From Roseobacter cerasinus (GTDB taxonomy: Bacteria > Pseudomonadota > Alphaproteobacteria > Rhodobacterales > Rhodobacteraceae), in the NCBI RefSeq assembly GCF_009811755.1, contig NZ_BLIV01000004.1, positions 186,001 through 250,000 on the forward strand: a DNA stretch of 64,000 nt. Reading direction: 5' to 3'. Below are positions 38,495 to 46,435 of the stretch, piece after piece (the stretch's first letter is position 1; each line of letters opens with the position of its first letter). The notes beneath the pieces were generated by a model. The model searched no databases. It had not been told where the DNA came from and saw nothing but the letters and a program-made list of their open reading frames with translations. Made by a program: the position numbers and the translations under genes.

Positions 38495-38612
38495 AGGCTG
38501 TCTCCGCACAAGGGTGCTGCAAAATTCGGCGTTTCGGACAATGCCGCTCCACTCCCGCGCGAAACCCAGAAAAGGACCTCTTGACTTGGCATGGCCTAAT
38601 CGCAATCGTGTC

Positions 38613-38628
38613 TTTACCAAATGGTAAA
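38613..38628. promoter_or_regulatory. RutR-like operator between rutR and the amidohydrolase gene
   Basis: Perfect inverted repeat TTTACCA-AA-TGGTAAA with 7-bp arms and 2-bp spacer, 46 bp before the amidohydrolase start. It matches the geometry of the E. coli RutR site TTGACCA-N2-TGGTCAA, differing at one base per arm. A second copy is at 34573. TTGACT at 38581 may be a -35 box. Confidence 0.75.
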
Positions 38629-38673
38629 AATTGCCGTTGGTCAACACCAGCATGGCCAGGAAGGACCCCAGCG

Positions 38674-39924
38674 ATGCCCGCGCCCGGACAGAACCTGAAG
38701 ATCAACTCCGACCGGCTCTGGGACAGCCTGATGGAGATGGCCAAGATCGGCCCCGGCGTGGCGGGCGGCAACAACCGTCAGACGCTCACGGATGAGGACG
38801 CCGAAGGCCGCGCGCTGTTTCAGAGCTGGTGCGAGGCGGCGGGCTGCGAGATGGGGCTCGACCAGATGGGCAATATGTTTGCCCGGCGTGAGGGCACGGA
38901 CCCCGAGGCGCTGCCCGTCTATGTGGGCAGCCATCTCGACACACAGCCCACGGGGGGCAAGTATGACGGGGTGCTGGGGGTGCTTGGCGGGCTGGAGATC
39001 CTGCGCACGCTGAATGATCTGAATGTGAAGACCAAGCACTCGATTGTGGTGACGAATTTCACCAATGAGGAGGGCACGCGTTATGCGCCGGCGATGCTGT
39101 CCTCAGGCGTGTTCGCGGGCATTCACACGCAGGAGTGGGCTTACGGGCGGGTGGACGCCGAGGGGAAGGCGTTCGGCGATGAGCTGCAGCGCATTGGCTG
39201 GCGCGGCGAAGAAGAGGTGGGCGCGCGCAAGATGCACGCCTTCTTTGAGCTGCACATCGAACAGGGGCCCATTCTGGAGGCCGAGGGCAAGGATATCGGT
39301 GTGGTCACCCATGGCCAGGGGCTGAGCTGGACGCAAGTGACCATCACCGGCAAGGACAGCCACACCGGCTCGACCCCGATGCCGATGCGCAAGAATGCGG
39401 GCCTCGGCATGGCGCGGGTGCTGGAGAAGGTCGATGAGATTGCCTGGAGCCACGCGCCCCATGCGGTGGGTGCTGCGGGGCATATCGACGTCTATCCGAA
39501 CTCGCGGAACGTGATCCCGGGCAAGGTGGTGTTCACGGTCGATTTCCGCTCGCCCGATCTGTCGGTCATCGAGGATATGGAGGCGCGGCTTAGGACAGAG
39601 GGCCAGACCATCGCCGAGGAGATGGGGCTGGAGATGTCCTTTGAGAAGGTGGGCGGGTTCGACCCGGTGGCCTTTGACGAGGGCTGTGTGACGGCGGTGC
39701 GTGATGCGGCGGAGCGGCTGGGGTATTCTCATATGAACCTGATTTCCGGCGCCGGGCATGATGCTTGTTGGATCAATCGCGTCGCACCCACCGCGATGGT
39801 GATGTGTCCTTGCGTCGATGGGTTGAGCCACAATGAGGCGGAAGAGATTTCCAAGGAGTGGGCCATGGCGGGGGCCGATGTGCTGCTGCATGCGGTGGTC
39901 GAGACGGCGGAGATTGTCGGGTGA
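38674..39924 (+). CDS. M20-type amidohydrolase, beta-ureidopropionase / N-carbamoyl-amino-acid hydrolase
   Basis: Binuclear-metal amidohydrolase of 416 residues expected to split N-carbamoyl-beta-alanine to beta-alanine, CO2 and ammonia, the third step of reductive pyrimidine breakdown. Metal-site motifs are visible: GSHLDTQPTGGKYDG, NEEGTRYAPAM, and FELHIEQGPILE; SGAGHDACWI supplies the last His. The frame runs upstream to 38386, but the ATG at 38674 follows AGGAAGGACCCC and gives the family N-terminus. First gene downstream of the operator; the stop overlaps the next start as GTGA. Confidence 0.9.
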   Translation: MPAPGQNLKINSDRLWDSLMEMAKIGPGVAGGNNRQTLTDEDAEGRALFQSWCEAAGCEMGLDQMGNMFARREGTDPEALPVYVGSHLDTQPTGGKYDGVLGVLGGLEILRTLNDLNVKTKHSIVVTNFTNEEGTRYAPAMLSSGVFAGIHTQEWAYGRVDAEGKAFGDELQRIGWRGEEEVGARKMHAFFELHIEQGPILEAEGKDIGVVTHGQGLSWTQVTITGKDSHTGSTPMPMRKNAGLGMARVLEKVDEIAWSHAPHAVGAAGHIDVYPNSRNVIPGKVVFTVDFRSPDLSVIEDMEARLRTEGQTIAEEMGLEMSFEKVGGFDPVAFDEGCVTAVRDAAERLGYSHMNLISGAGHDACWINRVAPTAMVMCPCVDGLSHNEAEEISKEWAMAGADVLLHAVVETAEIVG

Positions 39925-40244
39925 TCAGGCTCGATCTGACCATAGCGGAGCGGGTTTCGGCGCTGGTCGAGGCGGAGCTGGCGCAGGCTCTGGCCGGGAC
40001 GGATATGGGGCTGCGCAAGACGGCGGAGATGATGCGGGAGGTGCTCTGCCCGCCGCGCAAGACCCGGGTGAATTTCTCTGGCGGGATCACGCAGGACTGC
40101 TGGAGTGTGACGCGGGGTGATGGTGACTACCGGGTGGTTTACATGCCGCTTGCGGGGTATTTTTCGCTCTGTGTGGAGAGTGATTTTGGGCCTTTGGATA
40201 TCGGGGTACATGGGCCTGCGCTGGGGTGTTTCGGCTCGGTCTGA
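39921..40244 (+). CDS. Uncharacterised small protein in the pyrimidine operon
   Basis: 107 residues starting with GTG that overlaps the amidohydrolase stop (GTGA). No domain recognised. The N-terminal half is helical, with regularly spaced Ala and Leu and an RKTAEMMREVLCPPRKTR stretch; the C-terminal half looks like a beta segment with DYRVVYMPLAGYFSLCVE. The tight coupling and unbroken frame between two pathway enzymes argue that it is real and related to the pathway, but the function is unknown. Confidence 0.68.
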   Translation: MIRLDLTIAERVSALVEAELAQALAGTDMGLRKTAEMMREVLCPPRKTRVNFSGGITQDCWSVTRGDGDYRVVYMPLAGYFSLCVESDFGPLDIGVHGPALGCFGSV

Positions 40245-40245
40245 G

Positions 40246-40300
40246 GAGGGCGCTGCCCTCGGCCTGCGGCCTCACCCGGGATATTTATGGCCAGAAGAAA
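40246..40300 (+). terminator. Composite hairpin/repeat element before dihydropyrimidinase
   Basis: GAGGGC-GCT-GCCCTC (40246-40260) is followed directly by GGCC-TGC-GGCC (40261-40271) and then CCCGGGATATTTATGGCCAG. This is the same arrangement as at 29355-29424. Lying within a co-directional gene series it may attenuate read-through rather than end the transcript. Confidence 0.55.
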
Positions 40301-40325
40301 CGGGGCCTGAGATGGGAGAGATGAG

Positions 40326-41786
40326 ATGAGCAAGGTGATCAAGGGCGGTCAGGTCTGCACGGCGGATCGGACGTGGGAAGCGGATGTGCTGATCGAGGGT
40401 GAGGTGATCAAACAGATCGGCGAGGATCTCGCGGGCGATGAGTATATTGATGCGGAGGGGGCTTATGTGATCCCGGGCGGGATTGATCCGCACACGCATC
40501 TGGAGATGCCATTTATGGGCACGACCGCCGCCGAGACCTTCGAGAGCGGCACCTGGGCGGCGGCGGTGGGCGGCACCACGATGGTGGTGGATTTCTGTCT
40601 GCCGGGCGAGGACGGCTCGATCAGGAATGCGATTGGGGAGTGGCATCGGAAGTCGGCGCCGCAGATCTGCTCGGATGTGGGCTATCACATGGCGATTACC
40701 GGCTGGAATGAGAGTGTCTTCAACGAGATGAAAGACGCCGTTGAGATGGGGGTGAACTCCTTCAAGCATTTCATGGCCTATAAGGGCGCGCTGATGGTGG
40801 AGGACGATGAGATGTTCGCCTCCTTCCAGCGCTGTGCGGAACTGGGCGCGCTGCCGATGGTACATGCGGAGAATGGCGATGTGGTCGCCTCTCTGCAGGA
40901 GAAATATTTCAACGAAGGCATTACCGGGCCGGAGGGGCATGCCTACTCGCGGCCGCCCGAGGTGGAGGGCGAGGCGGCGAACCGGGCGATCATGATTGCA
41001 GATGCGGCGAATGTGCCGCTCTATATTGTGCATGTGTCCTGCGAGCAGGCGCATGAGGCGATCCGGCGCGCGCGGCAGAAGGGCATGCGTGTCTATGGGG
41101 AGCCGCTGGTGCAGTTTCTGACGCTGGATGAATCTGAGTATTTCAATAGAGATTGGGACCACGCGGCGCGGCGGGTGATGTCGCCGCCGTTCAGATCGAA
41201 GGACCATCAGGACTCGCTTTGGGCCGGGCTGCAGGCGGGGTCGCTGCAGGTCGTCGCGACGGATCATGCGGCGTTCAACACGGAGCAGAAGCGGGCCGGG
41301 CGTGAGGATTTTCGGATCATTCCCAATGGCTCGAACGGGTTGGAAGAGCGGCTGGCCGTGCTCTGGACCGAAGGGGTGGAGACCGGGCGGCTGACGCCGA
41401 ATGAGTTTGTGGCCTGCACCTCGACCAATGTGGCGAAAATCCTGAATATCTATCCGCGTAAGGGGGCGATTGTGGAAGGGGCGGATGCGGATATCGTGGT
41501 GTGGGATCCGAAGATCACCAAGACGATTTCGCCATCGAACCACCATTCGGTGCTGGATTACAACGTGTTTGAGGGCTTCGAGGTCAAAGCGCAGGCGCGC
41601 TATACGCTGAACCGCGGCGAGGTGATCTGGGCCTGGGGGCAGAACTCGCAACCGAACCCGGGGCGCGGGCGGTTCATCCCGCGGCCCGCCTTCCCGAGCG
41701 CGCACAAAGCGCTGAGCAAGTGGAAGGCGCTGACCGCGCCGAAGATGATCGAGCGCAATCCGATGAATATTCCGGCGGGGATTTGA
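40326..41786 (+). CDS. hydA: Dihydropyrimidinase
   Basis: Cyclic amidohydrolase of 486 residues that opens dihydrouracil to N-carbamoyl-beta-alanine. The zinc motif GGIDPHTHLEMPF, the carboxylated lysine in the FKHFMAYKGA region, and later VATDHAAFN are present, as expected for the D-hydantoinase/dihydropyrimidinase family. SD-like GGGAGAGATG precedes the ATG. Together with preTA and the amidohydrolase all three reductive-pathway steps are encoded here. Confidence 0.95.
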   Translation: MSKVIKGGQVCTADRTWEADVLIEGEVIKQIGEDLAGDEYIDAEGAYVIPGGIDPHTHLEMPFMGTTAAETFESGTWAAAVGGTTMVVDFCLPGEDGSIRNAIGEWHRKSAPQICSDVGYHMAITGWNESVFNEMKDAVEMGVNSFKHFMAYKGALMVEDDEMFASFQRCAELGALPMVHAENGDVVASLQEKYFNEGITGPEGHAYSRPPEVEGEAANRAIMIADAANVPLYIVHVSCEQAHEAIRRARQKGMRVYGEPLVQFLTLDESEYFNRDWDHAARRVMSPPFRSKDHQDSLWAGLQAGSLQVVATDHAAFNTEQKRAGREDFRIIPNGSNGLEERLAVLWTEGVETGRLTPNEFVACTSTNVAKILNIYPRKGAIVEGADADIVVWDPKITKTISPSNHHSVLDYNVFEGFEVKAQARYTLNRGEVIWAWGQNSQPNPGRGRFIPRPAFPSAHKALSKWKALTAPKMIERNPMNIPAGI

Positions 41787-41814
41787 GCTGTCGACCAAGC
41801 GCCCAAATAGTCAG

Positions 41815-42225
41815 ATGAACCTCATTTTGTCCATGTTTGCCTGTTTCACGGCTGTTCTAGCTGGGGCTCTCGCCGTCTGCGTTGTGACAATGATTCTGGA
41901 TTCGGGACCGTTGGCATTTCTTGAAGGGGTTGGAGTGTGGGTATTTGGGCAAATCGCAATCCTTCCACTCGCATTGATGTCGATGCCAGTTGGAGCCCTA
42001 CTGCGAATGGTTCTCGGCTTGATATTCAGCAATCCCAGACTTGTTGCCTTGAATACTGGACTTCTAGTTGGTTCGATCGGGGCCGCGTTAGTTAGCGCTG
42101 GGACCAGTCAGAGCTCGCTACCTGACCATTTGATCTCCATCGCAATTGGAGGATGCGCTGGGCTTGTCGGAGGGTGGGTTTGGTGGCGCATCGAACGCCG
42201 TCATTTGGAGGCTTTTGCCCAATGA
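41815..42225 (+). CDS. Small hydrophobic membrane protein of lower G+C
   Basis: 136 residues with about four hydrophobic segments (around residues 4-25, 35-60, 70-90 and 95-120). No family recognised. Codon use and base composition are visibly more AT-rich than the flanking genes, with many TT- and AA-ending codons, suggesting later acquisition. It lies 28 nt after hydA, and its stop overlaps the ABC ATPase start as ATGA, so it is translated in register with the operon. It could be a transporter accessory or a passenger gene. Confidence 0.65.
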   Translation: MNLILSMFACFTAVLAGALAVCVVTMILDSGPLAFLEGVGVWVFGQIAILPLALMSMPVGALLRMVLGLIFSNPRLVALNTGLLVGSIGAALVSAGTSQSSLPDHLISIAIGGCAGLVGGWVWWRIERRHLEAFAQ

Positions 42226-43040
42226 TTGTTGAGCAGTTAAAGGATGCGACCGAGTTCCATCGGGTGGAACCTGTTATCTCCGCCAAAAACCTCGATCTGA
42301 CCTTCCAGACGAACGACGGGCCGGTGCATGCGCTGAAAGATGTCTCCCTGCAGATCGGCAAGGGCGAGTTTGTCAGCTTCATCGGGCCCTCGGGCTGCGG
42401 CAAGACGACGTTTTTGCGCTGCATGGCGGATCTGGAGCATCCAACGAGCGGTGAGATCACCGTAAATGGGGTCAGCCCGGAGGAGGCGCGGAAAGCGCGC
42501 TCCTATGGCTATGTGTTTCAGGCCGCCGGGCTTTATCCCTGGCGCACGATTGGCGGGAACATCCGTTTGCCGCTGGAGATTATGGGGTATTCCAAACATG
42601 ATCAGGCCGAACGGGTGGCCCGCGTGCTGGAGTTGGTGGAGCTTGCCGGTTTCGAGAAGAAATATCCCTGGCAGCTCTCGGGCGGCATGCAGCAGCGCGC
42701 ATCGATTGCGCGGGCGCTGGCGTTTGACGCGGATATTCTGCTGATGGACGAGCCCTTTGGGGCGCTCGATGAGATTGTGCGGGATCACCTGAATGAGCAA
42801 CTGCTGAGCCTTTGGGCGCGGACGGAGAAGACGATTGCCTTTGTGACGCACTCGATCCCGGAGGCGGTCTATCTCAGCACCAAGATTGTCGTGATGTCAC
42901 CACGCCCGGGTCGGATTACGGATGTGATCGAAAGCCCTTTGCCGAAGGAGCGCCCCTTGGACATTCGCGACACGCCTGAGTTTCTGGAGGTGGCGCATCG
43001 TGTCCGGGAAGGCCTGCGCGCGGGGCATCTGGATGACTAG
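42222..43040 (+). CDS. ABC importer ATP-binding protein (SsuB/TauB/ThiZ class)
   Basis: ATPase of 272 residues. Walker A GPSGCGKTT, signature LSGGMQQRASIARA, and Walker B ILLMDEPFGALDE put it with the nitrate/taurine/HMP-type importers. The start at 42222 overlaps the preceding stop. Partner permeases and binding protein follow at 43281-45996. In this setting the likely cargo is a pyrimidine or an early breakdown product. Confidence 0.93.
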   Translation: MIVEQLKDATEFHRVEPVISAKNLDLTFQTNDGPVHALKDVSLQIGKGEFVSFIGPSGCGKTTFLRCMADLEHPTSGEITVNGVSPEEARKARSYGYVFQAAGLYPWRTIGGNIRLPLEIMGYSKHDQAERVARVLELVELAGFEKKYPWQLSGGMQQRASIARALAFDADILLMDEPFGALDEIVRDHLNEQLLSLWARTEKTIAFVTHSIPEAVYLSTKIVVMSPRPGRITDVIESPLPKERPLDIRDTPEFLEVAHRVREGLRAGHLDD

Positions 43041-43190
43041 CTGGGGAAAAATGGCCCGGACGCGCCGACCGCAATCAGTCCGCCCGAGTCCATTCCGCTG
43101 TTTGTGTGGGGAAGCGGGGTCCCCTTTCATCGTTCACGGTCATCGGCATGCCTGCCTGTACCGTCCCGTCATCAGAGCGCATGATCCTTT

Positions 43191-43210
43191 CATTGTTCTT
43201 AAAATATGCA
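43191..43210 (-). repeat. Dispersed short repeat, copy E (inverted)
   Basis: Minus-strand reading TGCATATTTTAAGAACAATG, a slightly diverged copy facing copy D. Confidence 0.7.
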
Positions 43211-43241
43211 CGATCCCGCGATCTGCATTTGCTTCGACGCT

Positions 43242-43265
43242 TGCATATTTGTGGAACAATGAAGC
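43242..43265 (+). repeat. Dispersed short repeat, copy D
   Basis: TGCATATTTGTGGAACAATGAAGC followed by AGAGG; as with copy B the extension provides an SD and is followed by TGCGTCATG at the next gene start. Confidence 0.8.
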
Positions 43266-43280
43266 AGAGGCGTGTGCGTC

Positions 43281-44144
43281 ATGAGGCAGAGTGTGCTGCC
43301 TGTTCTGACCGTTGTGGCCGGAATTTTTGTGATCTGGTATCTGGCCTCGATCTGGCTGAATGCGGCCTGGGCCTATGACAAGGCCACCCGGTCGGGCGAG
43401 GAGTTGGGGGTTGTGGCGCTGGTGGCGGATACCTGGAGCCAGGAGAAGCCGAAGCTTCCGGCGCCGCATCAGGTGGGCGTGGAGATCTGGGACACGACCA
43501 TTGAGAAGAAGATCACCTCGAAGCGGTCGCTGATTTATCATTCGTGGATCACGCTGAGTGCGACGTTGTTGGGCTTTGCGCTTGGGACGGGGCTCGGGAT
43601 CGCGCTGGCGGTGGGAATTGTCTACAACCGCACCATGGATATGTCGGTGATGCCGTGGGTCATTGCCAGCCAGACCATCCCGATCCTGGCGATTGCGCCG
43701 ATGATCATTGTGGTGTTGAACGCGGTGGGCATCTCGGGGCTGCTGCCGAAGGCGATGATTTCGATGTATCTGTCGTTCTTCCCCGTTGTCGTGGGTATGG
43801 TGAAGGGGTTGCGCAGCCCGGATGCAATGCAGTTGGATCAGATGCGCACGTGGAATGCGTCGCCCTCCCAGACGTTCTGGCGGCTGCGCTTGCCCTCGTC
43901 GATGCCGTATCTTTTTACCTCGCTGAAGATCGGCATGGCGGCCTCGCTGGTGGGGGCGATTGTTGGTGAGCTGCCGACCGGTGCGGTGGCGGGCTTGGGC
44001 GCGCGGCTGCTGGCGGGGAGCTACTATGGGCAGACGATCCAGATCTGGTCGGCGCTGATCATGGCGGCGGCGCTGGCCGCGGCGCTGGTGGCGATCATCG
44101 GGCTTTTGCAACGGGTCACGCTCAGACGGATGGGCATGGCATGA
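43281..44144 (+). CDS. ABC importer permease 1
   Basis: Inner-membrane permease of 287 residues of the BPD_transp_1 family with about six helices and the EAA-like loop (MRTWNASPSQTFWRLRLPSS). An in-frame GTG at 43272 is an alternative start; the ATG at 43281 is preceded by AGCAGAGG. The stop overlaps the second permease by 4 nt (ATGA). Confidence 0.9.
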   Translation: MRQSVLPVLTVVAGIFVIWYLASIWLNAAWAYDKATRSGEELGVVALVADTWSQEKPKLPAPHQVGVEIWDTTIEKKITSKRSLIYHSWITLSATLLGFALGTGLGIALAVGIVYNRTMDMSVMPWVIASQTIPILAIAPMIIVVLNAVGISGLLPKAMISMYLSFFPVVVGMVKGLRSPDAMQLDQMRTWNASPSQTFWRLRLPSSMPYLFTSLKIGMAASLVGAIVGELPTGAVAGLGARLLAGSYYGQTIQIWSALIMAAALAAALVAIIGLLQRVTLRRMGMA

Positions 44145-44983
44145 TCTGGCTTATCTTTGCATTTGGCGTCTGGGGATTGGGCTGGTGGGTGAACACCCGG
44201 CTGGCCGCTGCGCCGCGCACGCGCGTGACCGGGCTGGTGGTACCGCTGATTTTTGGGATCACGCTGATTGCGATCTGGGAGGGCGTGGTCCGGGGGCTGG
44301 AGATCAGCCCGGTGCTGCTGCCTGCGCCCTCGATGATTGCGGCGCGTTTCGTGGCGTCGACCGATATCCTCTGGGAGGATTTTGTGCAGACCGTAATCAA
44401 GGGCGCACTGAGCGGCTACGTGCTTGGCTGTGGGTCGGCGTTTCTGGTCGCCATCCTGGTGGACCGGTATGATTTCCTACGCCAGGGACTTCTGCCTGTC
44501 GGCAACTTTGTGGCTGCGCTGCCGGTGATTGGCATGGCACCTATCCTGGTCATGTGGTTCGGCTTTGACTGGCAGTCGAAGGCTGCGGTGGTCGTCGTGA
44601 TGGTGTTCTTCCCGATGCTGGTGAACACGGTGCAGGGCCTTGCTGATAGCTCAGCCATGCAGCGCGACCTGATGCGCACCTATGCCGCGGGGTATTGGGC
44701 GACGCTGTTGAAGCTGCGGCTGCCTGCGGCCATGCCATTTATCTTCAACGGGCTGAAGATTGCCAGCACACTTGCGCTGATCGGCGCGATTGTGGCGGAA
44801 TTTTTCGGCTCGCCCATCCGCGGGATGGGCTTTCGTATTTCCACCTCCGTAGGACAACTTGCGCTCGATCTGGTCTGGGCGGAAATTGTTGTCGCGGCGG
44901 TGGTGGGATCAGCGTTCTACGGGATCGTGGCGCTGGTCGAACGGGCGGTGACCTTCTGGCACCCGTCTCAACGACACTCATAA
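44141..44983 (+). CDS. ABC importer permease 2
   Basis: Second permease, 280 residues, BPD_transp_1 family, with the coupling loop in LMRTYAAGYWATLLKLRLPA. Having two different permeases implies a heterodimeric channel. It is followed 20 nt later by the binding-protein gene. Confidence 0.9.
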   Translation: MIWLIFAFGVWGLGWWVNTRLAAAPRTRVTGLVVPLIFGITLIAIWEGVVRGLEISPVLLPAPSMIAARFVASTDILWEDFVQTVIKGALSGYVLGCGSAFLVAILVDRYDFLRQGLLPVGNFVAALPVIGMAPILVMWFGFDWQSKAAVVVVMVFFPMLVNTVQGLADSSAMQRDLMRTYAAGYWATLLKLRLPAAMPFIFNGLKIASTLALIGAIVAEFFGSPIRGMGFRISTSVGQLALDLVWAEIVVAAVVGSAFYGIVALVERAVTFWHPSQRHS

Positions 44984-45003
44984 AAAGACCAAACAAGGAG
45001 AGT

Positions 45004-45996
45004 ATGATGAAACTGATGACAAAATTGGCTGCGGGCGCAGCCTTAGGCGTCTGGAGCGTGGCGGCACAAGCTGCGGACGACGTGACGCTGCAACTGAAGT
45101 GGGTCACGCAGGCCCAGTTCGCGGGTTACTATGTTGCACTCGACAAGGGGTTCTACGAGGAGGAAGACCTCGACGTGACGATCAACCCCGGTGGGCCGGA
45201 CATCGCGCCCACACAGGTGCTGGCCGGTGGCGGTGCGGATGTGACGGTCGAATGGATGCCAGCGGCACTGGCGGCTCGTGAAAAGGGCCTGAACATGGTC
45301 AATATCGCGCAGCCGTTCAAATCCTCGGGCATGATGCTGACCTGCCGCAAGGATGCTGGGGTGACCAGCACCGATGATTTTGCGGGCAAGACGCTTGGCG
45401 TGTGGTTCTTTGGCAATGAGTTTCCGTTCCTCAGTTGGATGAGCAAGCTCGACATTCCGACGGACGGGTCCGACAACGGTGTGACCGTGCTGAAACAGGG
45501 GTTCAACGTCGATCCGCTGTTGCAGGGGCAGGCGGCCTGTGTGTCGACCATGACCTACAATGAATATTGGCAGGTGATCGACGCGGGGCTCACGCCGGAC
45601 GATCTGACCGTCTTCAAATATGAGGATCAGGGGGTCGCAACGCTGGAAGATGGGCTCTACGCGCTTGAGGAAAACCTTGAAGATCCTGCTTTCCAGGACA
45701 AGATGGTGCGTTTTGTTCGGGCGTCGATGAAGGGGTGGAAATACGCTGAGGAAAACCCGGATGAAGCGGCTGAGATCGTGCTCGACAACGACGCGAGCGG
45801 TGCGCAGACGGAAGAGCACCAGAAGCGCATGATGGGTGAGATTGCCAAGCTGACCGCGGGCAGCAACGGCGCGCTTGATCCGGCGGACTATGAGCGCACC
45901 GTGGCCTCGTTGCTCTCAGGCGGCTCCGACCCGGTGATCACCAAGGAACCGGAGGGCGCCTGGACGCATGACATTACCGATGCGGCGTTAAACTAA
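45004..45996 (+). CDS. ABC importer substrate-binding protein (NMT1/THI5-like)
   Basis: Periplasmic binding protein of 330 residues with signal peptide (MMKLMTKLAAGAALGVWSVAAQA). The mature start VTLQLKWVTQAQFAGYYVAL and GKTLGVWFFGNEFPF are typical of the NMT1/THI5 group that binds pyrimidine-like ligands. ThiY-type proteins bind formylaminopyrimidine, but no THI-box riboswitch or thiamine gene is nearby, so uracil, thymine or a hydropyrimidine is the better guess. AAGGAG precedes two possible ATGs (45004, 45007). Confidence 0.88.
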   Translation: MMKLMTKLAAGAALGVWSVAAQAADDVTLQLKWVTQAQFAGYYVALDKGFYEEEDLDVTINPGGPDIAPTQVLAGGGADVTVEWMPAALAAREKGLNMVNIAQPFKSSGMMLTCRKDAGVTSTDDFAGKTLGVWFFGNEFPFLSWMSKLDIPTDGSDNGVTVLKQGFNVDPLLQGQAACVSTMTYNEYWQVIDAGLTPDDLTVFKYEDQGVATLEDGLYALEENLEDPAFQDKMVRFVRASMKGWKYAEENPDEAAEIVLDNDASGAQTEEHQKRMMGEIAKLTAGSNGALDPADYERTVASLLSGGSDPVITKEPEGAWTHDITDAALN

Positions 45997-46018
45997 ATTG
46001 TGACTAAGACGCGCTAAG

Positions 46019-46044
46019 GGCCGGTGGTTTCACCGGCCTTTTTT
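46019..46044 (+). terminator. Rho-independent terminator of the pyrimidine/ABC operon
   Basis: GGCCGGTG / CACCGGCC stem of 8 bp, 4-nt loop GTTT, followed by six T. It lies 23 nt past the binding-protein stop and marks the end of the operon. Confidence 0.9.
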
Positions 46045-46115
46045 GCCTGCGGAAGGCTGGATTTTCCCACCTTTCGCTCCATCTAGACCGTCAAGCAAAG
46101 GGAGTGCCGGAACAG

Positions 46116-46379
46116 ATGAGTAATATGGAAAACCTCGAGCATCACTTGACGGAGCAAGAGCGCCAGGCCCGCGTGAATATGCAGGCCTTGTCGTCGCTGG
46201 AGACTCGTGACCGCAAGCGTGAATCGCGTGGATATGCGGTCATGGCCGGGTTCTTAGGCTATGGCGAAAGCGCATTGGGCGATGGCACGTTTGGCAAAAT
46301 CTCGCATGCCGCCAAGCTCTTTTGCATCGGATTTGCGTTTCTTGTGCCGAGCCTGCTGGTTTGGCACGTCCTGCTGTAG
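46116..46379 (+). CDS. Small hypothetical protein with one C-terminal membrane helix
   Basis: 87 residues: a charged helical N-terminal half (HHLTEQERQARVNM) and a hydrophobic C-terminus (FCIGFAFLVPSLLVWHVLL) that should anchor it in the membrane. A GTG at 46104 is an alternative start. No family recognised. It is convergent with the next small gene. Confidence 0.6.
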   Translation: MSNMENLEHHLTEQERQARVNMQALSSLETRDRKRESRGYAVMAGFLGYGESALGDGTFGKISHAAKLFCIGFAFLVPSLLVWHVLL

Positions 46380-46435
46380 GCTGGTCCAGCCCCGAGCAGA
46401 GCATCATCCAGAGCATTGACGACAGCGACTTTTCC

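Larger units (their letters stand above)
43041..43280 (+). other. 240-bp gap inside the ABC transporter operon
   Basis: No credible gene. It holds an inverted pair of the dispersed repeat (copies E and D) that could fold CATTGTTC...GAACAATG and AAATATGCA...TGCATATTT into a long interrupted hairpin (43191-43260). Both the gap and the hairpin are unusual within a tightly packed operon. Confidence 0.6.

Noticed and set aside
45004-45996. ThiY-type thiamine-precursor receptor
   Set aside because: Family resemblance only; no THI-box riboswitch and no thiamine genes, while pyrimidine enzymes surround it.
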